From Cladosporium sp. IMV 00045 (lineage: Eukaryota > Ascomycota > Dothideomycetes > Cladosporiales > Cladosporiaceae): a DNA stretch of 64,000 nt. The notes below the pieces were generated by a model that did no database searches, had not been told where the DNA came from, and was given only the letters and a program-made list of their open reading frames with translations. The stretch is taken from contig MSJI02000074.1 of assembly GCA_001931905.2 (NCBI GenBank), positions 1-64,000 of the forward strand, in the 5' to 3' direction. Position numbers and translations under genes: made by a program. This document shows, piece by piece, positions 31,501 to 42,611 of the stretch; the first letter of the stretch is position 1; each line of letters begins with the position of its first letter.

Positions 31501-32148
31501 AATCGATCTCATAAACAATCGCGGATACGATCTATAGTCAGTTGAACCCAGGCTTGAGTGTATTATGTACATGTGTCTTCGAAAATATTGCACATTCTCT
31601 GAAGGCAATCGCCACAAATAATCCAAAACGCGAAACGCATCAAACAAACACAAAGGCAAGACGGTCTACAAACAAACCAAACTGGCGAAAATACAAGCAT
31701 TCGCAGGCCTTATATGCGGTTTCCTAGTTTCATCGAGTGCTCAATCGCTGGATTCAAGTACTTGTGTAGAAGAGCAATCTTGTCGTCAGTCCTTCGCAAG
31801 ACATGTCTGGTTTAGGATGGTAATGTCTGTGGGACCTGGTCTTGTGTGCTGCGTTTGCGTGCATTGCCTGTGATTTTCTCCAAAATTTCTTGACGTGAAT
31901 GTTCATTGGAGTTCAATGGTCGCATTGATCATGCTGCCGATGCAGGGCAGGCTGCATTTCGTGAGAAATGGAAGATATCTGCAAGGATGGGTGGCCAGCA
32001 ATTGCAGAAGGTTCAATAGATCAGATCAGTGAACGGGGAGAGCTAGGAGGAAGAACTTGCACAAAAAGCAATGTATCATGTTCTGCATTTTTCATGTCTA
32101 TACCTCAAAATCAAACAAAGCCGCCTTCCCACACCATGATGCAGCCCA
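28513..32148. other. Gene-free stretch of 3.6 kb
   Basis: No protein family, tRNA or clear repeat could be supported. The left end is the promoter of the GPI-protein gene. A plus-strand C/T-rich tract from about 30180 to 30700, with a (CGT)n microsatellite near 30346, resembles a long fungal 5' leader, but no long open frame follows it. Around 31300-31760 the DNA is AT-richer. A long non-coding transcript or a gene of very short exons cannot be excluded. Confidence 0.4.
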
Positions 32149-33716
32149 CTACTGCTTGATATACTTCCTCAACCCCCTTAGCCTCTCCTTCGCCTGCTCG
32201 AGCACATCGTCTTGCTTGCAGACGGCGAAGCGCAACCAATCCTCGACGATATGCGCGTTCGCGTCGGTGAAAAACTCCGTGGGCGGAATGGCCGCGACGC
32301 CGAGCTCTTTGATGCAGAACCAGGAGAGTTTGAAATCGCGCGGCCGGTTGGCGACGTGAGGCGGGAAAGGGTAGTCGGCGGGGAGTTCGACTTTCGACAG
32401 GTTGACGAGCACGAAGTAGCCGCCTTCGGGGTTGGAGTACTGGCGTTGCTGTGTTAGCGGGTGATTTGCGGAAAGAGGTCTTGACGGTCATAAACTTACA
32501 GGCAGACCGAGCTCGTCCCAGACTTCGTTGAAGCGGTCTAGCTTCCCTTTCATCTCGGCCTTGCTCTCTTCCCAGAAACCGCGCTTGTCGGCCTCCTCGA
32601 AAGCGACGGCCGTGGCTTCCTGCAGCGGGCTGACGCTGGAGAAGCAAATCCTCGTGTGCGCCGCCGCGACGTATTTGATCAAATGCTCCGGTCCGATCAG
32701 GTAGCCGACTCTCCAGCCGGTGGCGTAGAAGAGCTTGCCCGCGCTGCCGACGGTGATAGTCAGCTGGGCGATCTCGGGACTCAGCGTCGCGATGCGCGTG
32801 AACGGCACGTAGTAGAGGCGGTCGTAGACTTCGTCGGAGAGGATGAGGATGTTGTGCTTGACGCACAGGTCGCCGATGGCTTGCAGCTCGTCGCGGCTGA
32901 ACACTTTGCCCACCGGGTTGTGCGGCGTGTTGATGACGATCATGCGCGTGCGCGGCGTGATCTTGCTCTCCAGCTCTTGCATGTTGACCGTCCACTCGCC
33001 GGCGGAGGTGGTTTGCGTGGCGCCGTTGGGCGGCGGCTGCAGGGGCACGTAGACCACTTTGCCGCCGGGCATCTCGATGTTGGAAATATACTGGTCGAAG
33101 AAGGGCTCGAAGACGATGACTTCGTCGCCGGGCTCGAGGAAGCCCATGAAGGCTGAGAGCATGCCCTCGTTCGCGCCTGTGGTGACGGTCACTTCGGTCT
33201 CGGGGTTGAGCGTGCGGCCGAATGAGGGCGAGTAGGCATCTGCAATCGCTTTCTTCAGGCGTGGGCGGCCCTACTGGGTGCCATTAGCTGAGAATCTTGT
33301 CGGTTAGGGAGCAGCAAATGTTCATGACACACCTTGGTCGGCGAATACTGATTGCACTCGACTCTGCCCAAAGCATCATGAGCAGCATCGAGAACGAACT
33401 GAGGCGGGTTGTAGCCAAAGAAACCCTGGCCCATGTTCACGATAGGCTGAACCGGGGAAGCCTGAGCGGCCTCGTTGACGATCGACCTAGCAATAGCACA
33501 TCAGCCTGCCGTCTCCATACCCAACTCAGTTAATACTCCTACTCACCAAACATCCTGCCTCTGCCCAGCGACTCGCTGCGCAGGCTTGAACGGATCCTGG
33601 ACCATAGCTGACACGGCAAAGCCTCTCTGGTGCGGTATGGACGGGTGGAAGATATTTGAGAGTGAGTGAGGTCGTGATCTGATCGCAGAAGCGCCGAGTC
33701 TCTTCAATGGCAGCAT
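32149..33716 (-). CDS. BNA3: Kynurenine aminotransferase-like class I PLP enzyme
   Basis: Four exons: 33716-33547, 33486-33333, 33270-32500 and 32448-32149. All junctions keep phase (introns 51-62 nt); 464 residues. The start MLPLKRLGASAIRSR is Arg/Ser-rich without acids, a probable mitochondrial presequence. A second methionine at the cytosolic-type start (AVSAMVQDPFKPAQ) could give a cytosolic form. Fold-type I aminotransferase features: NMGQGFFGYNPP, NQYSPTKGRPRL, TTGANEGMLSAFMGF, NTPHNPVGKVFS, LSDEVYDRLYY, and SAGKLFYATGWRVG with the PLP-binding Lys. The pattern EPGDEVIVFEPFFDQYISNIE closely matches BNA3-type kynurenine transaminases, which convert kynurenine to kynurenic acid with 2-oxoglutarate; broader glutamine/cysteine-conjugate activity is possible. 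Confidence 0.87.
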
Positions 33717-34231
33717 GGTGAAAGCAAAAACACAGCCATGCACCAGTCTAATAATTCGCGGTCGGTCGGGCTGCGCGGGCTTGCGATTGCGGGACGTTTA
33801 GTTGAGCACGTCATTTGGGGAAACAAACACCGAGGTCGGCTTTGGTCGGGTCTTGAGATGCCCCTCGTTGTATGGGAGATTATTGCTATGGACCACTTCG
33901 TTCGATCCTGTTGGAGACAATTATACCAGAAATGTAAGAAGACCACAGGTCGTGAACGCTTGGCTTGCATTAATCTCTTTCCATTTTTTCTTGCTATGTA
34001 CAACGCATGATTATCCCGCCGCGCTTGTGGAACAACTGGGTATCACCAAACCAGAAAACCAATTTAACCGACCTCGCCTCCCGATGCTAGTTGATGTAGA
34101 TAGAGTAAGAGACCTTCCGACCGAAGAAAAGAATAGAAATCCGAAGAAAGGAAAAAGAGGTGCAATGTCTGAGGTAGGGCAACAACATGAAAGAAAACGG
34201 AAAGAAATCATAGGGAACGCTCATCGCCTGA
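33717..34231. other. Intergenic region
   Basis: Promoter of the aminotransferase gene and the 3' flank of EFR3. No further gene seen. Confidence 0.4.
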
Positions 34232-37200
34232 TTAATAGGGTGGTCTCCCAAAGCCCACCTTCCTGCCTTGACCTTCCGGCTCCTCATCGTCCATGCCGAT
34301 CCCCTCAAGCAGTGCCGAAAGATCAGTCTTGCTCGGTTTGCGGGACACTTTCTTCTTCTCTGTCGAATTGCCCAGTTCGCTCTCGCTTCCGAAATCGCCT
34401 TCGTCGACTTCCACCATGCTTTCGCTCGCCGTGTCCTCGCCAACATCCGACCTGCCTGCGTTCGCGGCAGGGGAAACACCTCCACCCGCGAGCACGCGCT
34501 TCAGTTCGTCCACGCGAAGGGCTCGGTTCCCTCCAGCTGCGGAGCTGCTTCGTCTGTCGTGGGTGCTGTCGCTAGGCCTGCCGTCTGGGGATCGCGAATC
34601 GAGACGTCGAACTGCTTGACCAAAGGCTTGATGCCTGTGGTTGGAGGCTGAGGAAGTCCCGTTCAATCTCGTCCCCGAGGCGGAATAGGAGTCGATTTGA
34701 GGGTTGGAGCTGTTGCGAGAAGACACTTGATTGGCTGCGCCGAGCAGCTGGCGATGATTGCCATTCCTTTGGAGCGATTGAGTGCCCGATAAAGAGACAG
34801 ACTTTGGAGCTGCAGCTGCCACAGCTGCGAGGCAAGCATCTTTGGTCCAGATGGCCAGCATTGCGCCTCTAGCTTTCTCGGGCAATGACAGGTTCGGTAC
34901 TGACGTCTTGGCTGACAAGTATGAAGTAGTACGGTCAATGGCCGGCACGGAAAAGCTGCGGCCAGGACTTTGTGGCGGAGAGGTTGGCGGGCTGAGAAAG
35001 ACGGTGGAGTACGCATTTGCGATTCGGTCGACAAACGCTTCTCTGTTGTCAAATGGCTTCAGATCTTCGTGTGCAACATTGTCGGGCGAAAGCTGGGACA
35101 CCGAAGATTTTGCGTTCTCGTGCGAGGGAATATGCTCAAGCTGCGCTGCTGGGATACTGATAGCTTCCATCCACACTCCGTGCTGTTTCCGCCTGGCGAT
35201 CTCATTGCGCACTTCATCGCCCAGGACCTCGGGCTCAGCATCAAATTGTTCGCACAGCTGAAGGAAGTATCCGTGGACCAAGCTACCCAACCTTATCTTC
35301 GCAAGAGGCTGATTGGTCTTTGGGATTTCCTCTTGCAGGGCGAAAATCATCGGCATGGTGCCCTGAACTGCATTGACGCCGAGATGTTGCAAAAATGTAA
35401 CATTCAGCAGATGCAGGAGTAAGATGTCCGTCTCTGACGAAGCAGAGTAATGCAGTGCGTTTTCGTAGACAGCCAGGTTGAGGAGCTGCAGGAAAGTGTT
35501 GCGAACCTTCTTGCTCTGCCTGTTTCTGTTAGAAGCGTTGGACAGAGCGCGGCGCGCAAGTGTACCGTTCGGATCGGCGCTCTTCGCTCGTTTGCGTAGC
35601 TCTTGCGGCTCTTGGATCTTAGAATCTGCTTTTCTCGTTTCAAGGGAGAGCCAAGTGCACAAGGCATCAACATATGCGCGTCTGACGCTAGGCGAGGGGT
35701 CACGGAGAAGCCACTGCGTTCCTTCCCAGGTCGAGAGTGGGACGGTGTTGCGGCTTTCTGCCACGCCGCCAGAGGCACGAGTACGCGAGCTGTTAGCAAC
35801 GATCATAACGTCTCTGGCAAGTTCGAGGGCAACCTGTCGCGCAGTGTCAAAAGTGAAGAACCCTCCGGATTGAGAGTGTGATCTTTCGCGGGCCGTAGAG
35901 CTGATGTTCGTCGCACTTTGTGACACTGCTGTTAAGGGCTCCTCGATGGCAGCCGCGGTAGCTGTCGGACTCTGTTCGGCGGTCGGCGACGTGTTGGGCT
36001 TCAATCGCAGAAGTATCCCTGAGATCATGTCGCCGATCTGGTCTGTATAGTAAATGTGGGTTGCAAGATCTGCGATGCAGCTCTTCAAGCGTGTCAAGAG
36101 TTCCAGTCTAGGCGCGGACGGAACTGCAGACGGTGATTGCTTCTCTTTGGCGTCATCGGGGCTAGATAATCCAGAGGTTGAGGTGCGCGCAGTGTTCGGT
36201 GGGCCGCTTAGCTGGAGGACACGCAAGATGTGTTGAACGAGACCCAAAAGAATGTCCATGACTGAAAGCCCGATCAAGTTGAGATCTGAACGAAGAATGT
36301 CATCAATGAGGTGAGTTAACAATAGATGCTGCGCCATATCCGAGTCCTTGAGTGGCAATTGGGCGAGGTTCTCTGCAGCAGTCACAAGCACGATGTAACG
36401 ATCTTGAACAGCCGTGGAACCAGTGATAATCTCAAAAAGCTTCACAGCCCAACTCGTCCAGTCATGGACGACTGGAGCCTGTCGCGAGTTTGATGTCTCC
36501 GGTCGGTTCTCCTGCTGGTACCGCACCAAGTATTTGAGCACCTCGCTCGTCGCAGACCGGACTTGCGAACGATCGTCCGACTGAAATATTGACTTCAAGC
36601 AGTTGAGAGCCATGACCGCAACGCCTTCTTCAGCAAGCTTGTCGGCATCCTGCACCGTCCCTTCTGCCGCACGCGCATCGGAATCAAAAGATGCGGTTCC
36701 AGGATCCGTCCTGACTGTATTCAAACTATGCCGACGTTGGAGTGCCTTTTCCTTCTCCTCTTCTTCATTCCGATGTCCGACAGATTGGAGGTGGGCTAGA
36801 TACATCGCATCTTCACCACGAATGTTGCTCAACACAGCCGGTATCGTGCCTTTGAGTTGCCTGCCAACCTCAGAAGCCAACGCGTCAGAGGCAAGTATGG
36901 CCTTGATAGCGCCGAGGCCAGCTTCCCTCAGGCGGACTGCGTCAGGCACAGTGACCGGGGTAGTTGATTTGCCAATCTTCTTCGACGCGCTTCTGTGTGC
37001 AAACTCCGACCATTGCCTCACGACTTGCTCGTAAAGATCTTGGTATTCGTGGTCCGCTGCGAGCGTTGCAGGGTCCTGGTGCTTGCAAAGCGATTCCCAG
37101 GTTCGTAAACTGGCTTCGATCAAGCTGATATCATTCGTGTTTTGCAGCACGCCGCTGACAGTGCGAAGCACGTAGGGCGCGATCAGACTGAAGCCATTTG

Positions 37201-37507
37201 AGCTGCCCACCGTCTTGTTCTCCAGCAGTGCGGTCAGGATCTGTAGAGTGACAAAAACACGTGCGCTCTGCGCCTTGTAGACGTCATTGGCAGTCTTGCG
37301 CTCGAGGAACGTGCCGACTTTTTGTAGCTTGCTCCGGCGAGTGCTGGCGTAGTATAGGAGATAACTCAGTTCGGACCCGTTGGGATTGACGTCTGCAGTA
37401 CTGTTCCGCGGCAGCCTAGGATAGCATTTGAGGACGAGCAGCTGGTGTTTAGGGCGCAGCTTCTGGCGCACGCTGTCCATGTGCGCCGGGAGATGGGACT
37501 TGACCAT
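34232..37507 (-). CDS. EFR3: Efr3, plasma-membrane PI4-kinase scaffold
   Basis: One exon of 1091 residues, within the usual fungal range. Efr3 anchors the Stt4/PI4KA-Ypp1 complex at the plasma membrane, supporting PI4P synthesis. The diagnostic N-terminus VRQKLRPKHQLLVLKCYPRL and NGSELSYLLYYASTRRSKLQ is present. The Cys in LVLKCYPRL is a candidate palmitoylation site and the surrounding Arg/Lys are suited to lipid binding. The remaining N-terminal half is helical, HEAT-like. The C-terminal third is Ser/Pro/Gly-rich with an acidic patch (SMVEVDEGDFGSESELGNS), likely disordered and regulated by phosphorylation. ATGs at residues 1 and 10 (MDSVRQK) are both possible starts; homologues begin near the second. 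Confidence 0.93.
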   Translation of the reverse strand: MVKSHLPAHMDSVRQKLRPKHQLLVLKCYPRLPRNSTADVNPNGSELSYLLYYASTRRSKLQKVGTFLERKTANDVYKAQSARVFVTLQILTALLENKTVGSSNGFSLIAPYVLRTVSGVLQNTNDISLIEASLRTWESLCKHQDPATLAADHEYQDLYEQVVRQWSEFAHRSASKKIGKSTTPVTVPDAVRLREAGLGAIKAILASDALASEVGRQLKGTIPAVLSNIRGEDAMYLAHLQSVGHRNEEEEKEKALQRRHSLNTVRTDPGTASFDSDARAAEGTVQDADKLAEEGVAVMALNCLKSIFQSDDRSQVRSATSEVLKYLVRYQQENRPETSNSRQAPVVHDWTSWAVKLFEIITGSTAVQDRYIVLVTAAENLAQLPLKDSDMAQHLLLTHLIDDILRSDLNLIGLSVMDILLGLVQHILRVLQLSGPPNTARTSTSGLSSPDDAKEKQSPSAVPSAPRLELLTRLKSCIADLATHIYYTDQIGDMISGILLRLKPNTSPTAEQSPTATAAAIEEPLTAVSQSATNISSTARERSHSQSGGFFTFDTARQVALELARDVMIVANSSRTRASGGVAESRNTVPLSTWEGTQWLLRDPSPSVRRAYVDALCTWLSLETRKADSKIQEPQELRKRAKSADPNGTLARRALSNASNRNRQSKKVRNTFLQLLNLAVYENALHYSASSETDILLLHLLNVTFLQHLGVNAVQGTMPMIFALQEEIPKTNQPLAKIRLGSLVHGYFLQLCEQFDAEPEVLGDEVRNEIARRKQHGVWMEAISIPAAQLEHIPSHENAKSSVSQLSPDNVAHEDLKPFDNREAFVDRIANAYSTVFLSPPTSPPQSPGRSFSVPAIDRTTSYLSAKTSVPNLSLPEKARGAMLAIWTKDACLAAVAAAAPKSVSLSGTQSLQRNGNHRQLLGAANQVSSRNSSNPQIDSYSASGTRLNGTSSASNHRHQAFGQAVRRLDSRSPDGRPSDSTHDRRSSSAAGGNRALRVDELKRVLAGGGVSPAANAGRSDVGEDTASESMVEVDEGDFGSESELGNSTEKKKVSRKPSKTDLSALLEGIGMDDEEPEGQGRKVGFGRPPY

Positions 37508-38484
37508 GGCGAGTTGAAGCTGCGAGCAGGGCGCCTACGCAGGAGGAGCAGCAGTGGCCAGACGCTTCTTGCGCAGAATGCTCGTCCAAGGTAGGGGGGG
37601 GCAAGTGATTGGAGAGACGTGAGACGTTGCCCATACCCAAACACGTCAGGGTTCACCCTCAGAGGCCAGTGGATAGTGGACACAGCGAGACAGCCAACCA
37701 ACGGAGTCAACCCAGGCGCCAGGTCCCGCAGCGGCCTCAACTCTGAAGTTCAGGCACGTAAAGATTCAGCGAGGCGAGAAAGCATCACGTGATAATGCGC
37801 GGGCTTCCAGCGCGGGACTATCCGCTCAAGGAAAGAGAGCACAGATACCTCTTGGCGGAAATCCACTTAGTGATTTTTGCATATCGCACCTCAGCAGACG
37901 AGTTGGAACTTCGCGATTGCTGGCAGGCACGATTATCCACGACTAACCCTATAGCAATCCCCGAGGTGAGTGCAGATTCACTACCCGTGCAGCGACATTG
38001 ACACTGCTATTGCTGCTGCTGCTATCCTCGACCCGGACGATATTCTTGCTCCCGACTGCGACCACGATCGAAACACTGTGCTGGACCCTCCGATTTGGAC
38101 TGCGAGAATTGGGAAACAGAGGGAACGAATTGCATGATGGAGAGCTTCTATGCGCACACTGGGACGAACGAGTTGCTGCAAGGACAGGGTGAATGGATCG
38201 ACGAGAACAGAATGGGTGTAATTTGAAGATTACACTTTGGCTGAGACAGCTACTGGAGCAGCATCGACGGCATGCGAGCATGTCGAAATCTTGCCTGACG
38301 ACCAATGCGCAAAATACCCACGATGTTTTGGATCATCTTTCAGGAGCAGCAACCCCTCCATCAGTCGCAGCAAGAGCAGCAGCAGAGCAGTGTCAATCGC
38401 CATTGCACTGAAAGCACGTGAACATGCCAAAAGAATACAAACTAATACCATACCAGTGGTCACTCATCCCGTCCACCCGCCAAG
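37508..38484. promoter_or_regulatory. Divergent promoter region between EFR3 and RPS3
   Basis: About 1 kb between divergent gene starts, so it must serve both genes. The last 150 or so bases before the RPS3 ATG are rich in AC and pyrimidines, as in many ribosomal-protein gene leaders. No discrete factor site could be assigned with confidence. Confidence 0.45.
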
Positions 38485-39444
38485 ATGCAGTCCACCGTCG
38501 CCCCCGCGCAGACCATGGCCAACGCCAGCGCCAACCTTTCCAAGCGCAGAAAGTTCATCGCCGACGGTGTCTTCTACGCCGAGCTGAACGAGTTCTTCCA
38601 GCGCGAGCTGGCTGAGGAGGGATACTCTGGTGTCGAGGTCCGCGTGACCCCCACCGTCACCGACATCATCATCCGCGCCACCCACACCCAGGAGGTTCTT
38701 GGTGAGCAGGGCAGGAGGATCCGTGAGGTACGTTTCATGTGATGCGTCGGTTTGGAGAAGCTCATGGAGGCCAAGGTCTAACAAATCGCACAGCTTACCA
38801 GCCTGATCACCCACCGCTACAAGTTCCCCGCCGACAGCGTCTCCCTCTACGCCGCTAAGGTCCAGTCCCGCGGTCTCTCCGCTGTCGCCCAGTGCGAGTC
38901 CCTCCGCTACAAGCTCCTCAACGGTCTCGCCGTCCGCCGTGCATGCTACGGTGTCCTCCGGTAAGCACAATCGACACGCTGTCAAGCTTGGCCTCGATCC
39001 TAACAATTCCTCAGTTTCATCATGGAGTCCGGCGCCAAGGGTTGCGAGGTTGTCGTCTCCGGCAAGCTGCGCGCCGCCCGTGCCAAGTCCATGAAGTTCA
39101 CCGACGGCTTCATGATCCACTCCGGTCAGCCCGCTAAGGACTTCATTGACCACGCCACCCGTCACGTCCTGCTCCGCCAGGGTGTCCTCGGTATCAAGGT
39201 CAAGATCATGCGCGCCTCTTCTTCCCCCTCCGACCCCACCGGCGAGAAGGCCGGCGGCAAGGGTCTCCCCGACTCCGTCACCATCATCGAGCCCAAGGAG
39301 GAGCAGCCCGTGCTCGCCCCCACCTCTCAGGACTACGGCGCCAAGGCCGCCGCCGCTCAGGCTGCCCAGCAGCAGCTCCAGCAGCAGCAGCAGGCTGAGG
39401 AGCAGGGTGCTGAGGGCCAGGCGCCCGCTGAGCAGCAGTACTAG
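38485..39444 (+). CDS. RPS3: 40S ribosomal protein uS3 (Rps3)
   Basis: Three exons: 38485-38727, 38794-38960 and 39015-39444, with donors GTACGT and GTAAGC and acceptors ACAG and TCAG, all in phase; 279 residues. The protein has the uS3 N-terminus ([19 protein letters not shown]), the KH domain with [18 protein letters not shown] at the first junction, and the conserved [19 protein letters not shown] and [10 protein letters not shown] in the C-terminal domain. It lies at the mRNA entry side of the small subunit. The C-terminal tail is extended and Gln/Ala-rich, as in other filamentous fungi. An N-terminal extension of 10 residues precedes the usual [17 protein letters not shown] start, so translation may also begin at the second Met. 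Confidence 0.97.
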
Positions 39445-39926
39445 GAATAGCGCTGTGCAGTTGGGTGCTTCGCTAGCGGCAGGGGTTTCATCTTTTACGG
39501 GATGGATGGCGTTTCAAGTTTCACCATGAGCGATTCGTGCGCCTTTTGATGCAGGTAGCGCACGTAGCTTTGCAAAAGAGATGATTCCATGTGCAAAATT
39601 CATTCTCTTTTCAAAATCATGATTGTTCAGCTTTCAACATCACTTCCAATGGCGCATGATCTTATCACTGCTTATTTTACCATCTGTATTGTCCGGTATC
39701 GAGTAAGACCAGTCTTGGGCTCTAAAGTGCTCTTCTCATGGTGGTATATCCTCACTTCAAGTACTTGAGACAGAATATATGGGCGATTACATCCAAGTAG
39801 ACAATGGGAGCTGCCTTCCAATTCTTCCCTAATCTACCCAAACTAGGCCTTTACTCTATGTATACCCATCTACCAGAACCAAAACCAACCCCAACCCATC
39901 CAAAAAGAAAGAAAAAGCCTCCAACC
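39445..39926. other. Intergenic region between convergent genes
   Basis: Shared 3' flanks of RPS3 and the TBC gene. T- and A-rich; no gene. Confidence 0.5.
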
Positions 39927-42371
39927 CTACTTCTCCCTCGCCCCCAACTCATCCATCCCCAACACAACCCTCCCCTCCTCCCCCGCGACTTTCGAAGCCG
40001 CCGAGGCGTTCTTCCTATGCGCTCTGCCCTTTTTGCTGCTCACGACTTTCGGCGCTGGCTCTGCTGCAGGATCGTCGTCATTCGCAGCGGAAGGGTCTTC
40101 GTCACCGAATAGGAAGCCGCGGTTGCGGCGTTGGTCTTCGAAGAAGGAGGGGAGTGGTTTGCGCGTGTTGTTGCTGTTGTTGCTGGTGGTGGGGTCGGGG
40201 TTGGGGTTGGGGTTGGGGTCTTTGGATTGGGATTTGTCTTTTTTGTCGTTCTGGTCGGGGTTGCCGAGCATCCAGGAATATGAACTTTCGGCTAGAGGTG
40301 GACGAGTGGTTTGAGAAGGTGCGAGGGCGGCAAGGGGCTCTGCTTCGGCTGATGGCGTGGGGTTGGCGGTCGTCTCGTCAGGTTTGACTTCTGGCTGTTG
40401 GTTGGCGGCCGGGATAGGCTCAGGTTGTGGTTCACTAATGTCTTCATCTGGGTCGTCGAATGTTGATGGGTCGGCGAGCTTTTCGAAATTCTCTTCGCTC
40501 TGGGTAAAAGGAGGGTTTGTTTCTTCTGCCACTGATTCCATCTTCGCTGGGGGAGCTGGAGCAAGGGCTTTTGGTTCTGCAAGAACATCTTGCTTCTCTG
40601 CTCGTGGAGAAGATGCTTCAGACTGCTCGCCGCCCTCATATTTGTCTGCGGTCTCAGCTGGCAAGGGAAGGGTAGAATCGTTGAGGTAGACTTGCACAAA
40701 TTGTACTTTGGCAATCGCAACGCTAAGTTTCTCAAGCGAACCAGGTGCCGCGTCGGGTGCTGTTGACTTTTCTGTCAGATCGCCCTCAGCGGCCACTTTC
40801 TGATACTCCCAAAGGTCGCCAACCGCGGCTTCAAGAAGCTTGCTTAGCTGTATATTTCTTGCTTCAAGCTCCTTGACTTTGTGCAGAACCGAGCCATAGG
40901 CTGTGCGCGGGCCGCGCTGTCGCCAATTGTTGGAAGATGAGGGCGTTGGCGCGTTACTGATCTCCTGGGCCTTTCGGTGGACTTCATCGACAGCGTTACG
41001 AACGGCTTTGCCGATGCCGAATTGCTCGCTACGGGCATGGATGTTCTTCGCTGCTGACTGGAAAAGGGATTCGATATTCCGAGCCTGCTTTGGCCGGCCA
41101 TCTGGCGAGCCACCTGTGCGGCCCAGAGCAGCTTTCGCAGCATTGACTCCAGAGAAAGCAGTGATGTTGCGCTGAAGTGCTGGTGGTGTTGCTGGGCGAT
41201 CACCCGGCTGTAGAGGGCGCTCGGTATATTTCAAAACCAAGTACCCGCCTCCTTCAGTGTGCATGTGCTCGCGCAGGTACAGAGCGTCTAGTACGAGAGT
41301 CTGTGGCGCCAAGTCTTTAGGTAGCGGCGGATATCGCAGGAGCAGAGTCAGAGCTCCGTTGTAGTCGGAGTCCATGAGCTCCCAGCGTATGCGTAATATC
41401 ATTGCAATGCACACATGGTCTACTACTTCCAATGAAGTGTCGTTTGCAAAGATAACGTCCCACATCGTCAAAACATCGTCGAACGGGAACTCACGACCAA
41501 ACAACAGTCTGATCCACCGCATGAGAAACACCTGCGGCATGATATCAAGTTTCTCCATGTGACTGGCAAGCTCTGGATCGACCTGAGGAAGCAACTCGTA
41601 TACTATGCGTCTGCTTCGCGAGACCATAGGGTTTTCTGCCGCAGCGTGTGTTGTCTGCTCATAGAAAGTCTTTGCGTTCTGCATGACTTGACCGAAGAGC
41701 GCAAACGCATCGTGCTCAATGTGCTCTGGATCGTATACTGTCCGAATGATCGCATCTTCACCCATGGCCTTGCTACTCTGGCCTAAATCTAAAGCGTCTC
41801 TTTCAACAACCCAGAGTATGGGTGCTAGTAGCTCGTGCATGCCTTGTCGGTATCCCAAATCCGGATTGAGCTTGCAAAAAACAAACAATATGTCCAGCAG
41901 CATTCGTTGGGTGTCGGGTTGGCGGAAATAGAGGTTCTCGGGCATGCAGCGGTCGACATCTTGCTGTATCTCGGCGCGAAGTTCTTCATCTTGACGTATC
42001 GATTGCCATGGCGACTTGTATCACATCTTAGCTATCGGTCAGACCACGCCGAACAAGAGGCGACGTCGAAAACATAGGCTTACGTCTGTCTCCTCACTGA
42101 GCGGGTCTGCTTGTTCATCTGGGTTTTCGAGATGCCGCAGGAAGTGCATGCGCAGCGAATTGTACGCGGAGCGCGACGACAGGAGTGTGCGTGGCCATGA
42201 TGCGATATCGAGGTTGTCGAAGAGGACGGATGCCTTCCAACAGGCGGAGCGAAGACCGTTGTTGGGAGCTGAGATATGGCCGTCGAGACGCACGGCTTCT
42301 TTGAGGTCGGCGAGTGAGGGATATTGCTTGAGCTCCTCCCAGCTTGATTTTGCGTCGGCAAGGCTTCTCAT
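39927..42371 (-). CDS. TBC-domain Rab GTPase-activating protein, TBC1D5-like
   Basis: Two exons, 42371-42084 and 42014-39927, in phase (69-nt intron, GTAAGC donor); 791 residues. The first ATG gives MRSLADAKSSWEELKQYPSL, a good TBC1D5-type start, followed by a split TBC domain: RSACWKASVLF, DPLSEETDSPWQ, the arginine finger region DVDRCMPENLYFRQPDTQ, and the glutamine finger in GYRQGMHELLAPI. By family knowledge it stimulates GTP hydrolysis on Rab7-like GTPases in endosome/retromer and autophagy traffic. The middle has a helical stretch; the C-terminal third is Pro/Glu/Ser-rich and disordered and contains PNPNPNPDP encoded by a G-rich hexamer tract on the opposite strand. A possible upstream non-coding exon ends at a CAG/GTAAGT near 42398. 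Confidence 0.88.
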
Positions 42372-42611
42372 GTTCGAATGGGAGGATGTTGTCACTTACC
42401 TGCAATCGTGTACGTGCGGGCGATGTTATCACTGGTGGGGTAGCGACTCGTAGCAGGTGAGGCGCAAATAGAGTTGCACTAGCGCCATCTCGCCCGACAT
42501 CTTGAGCTGAACACCTACGACAGACAGTCAGCACACGTTAATCAACGAAAGCATGCCGCTCTCCCAGTGACGTACCTTACCAGTCCTGTGACTGGATATC
42601 TCAAATCGACA

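Noticed and set aside
32111..32995. Minus-strand 294-codon Arg/His-rich frame
   Set aside because: Out-of-frame shadow of aminotransferase exons 3 and 4.
39927..41945. TBC protein starting at MPENLYFRQ
   Set aside because: This methionine is inside the TBC domain; the in-phase upstream exon supplies the missing N-terminal part of the domain.
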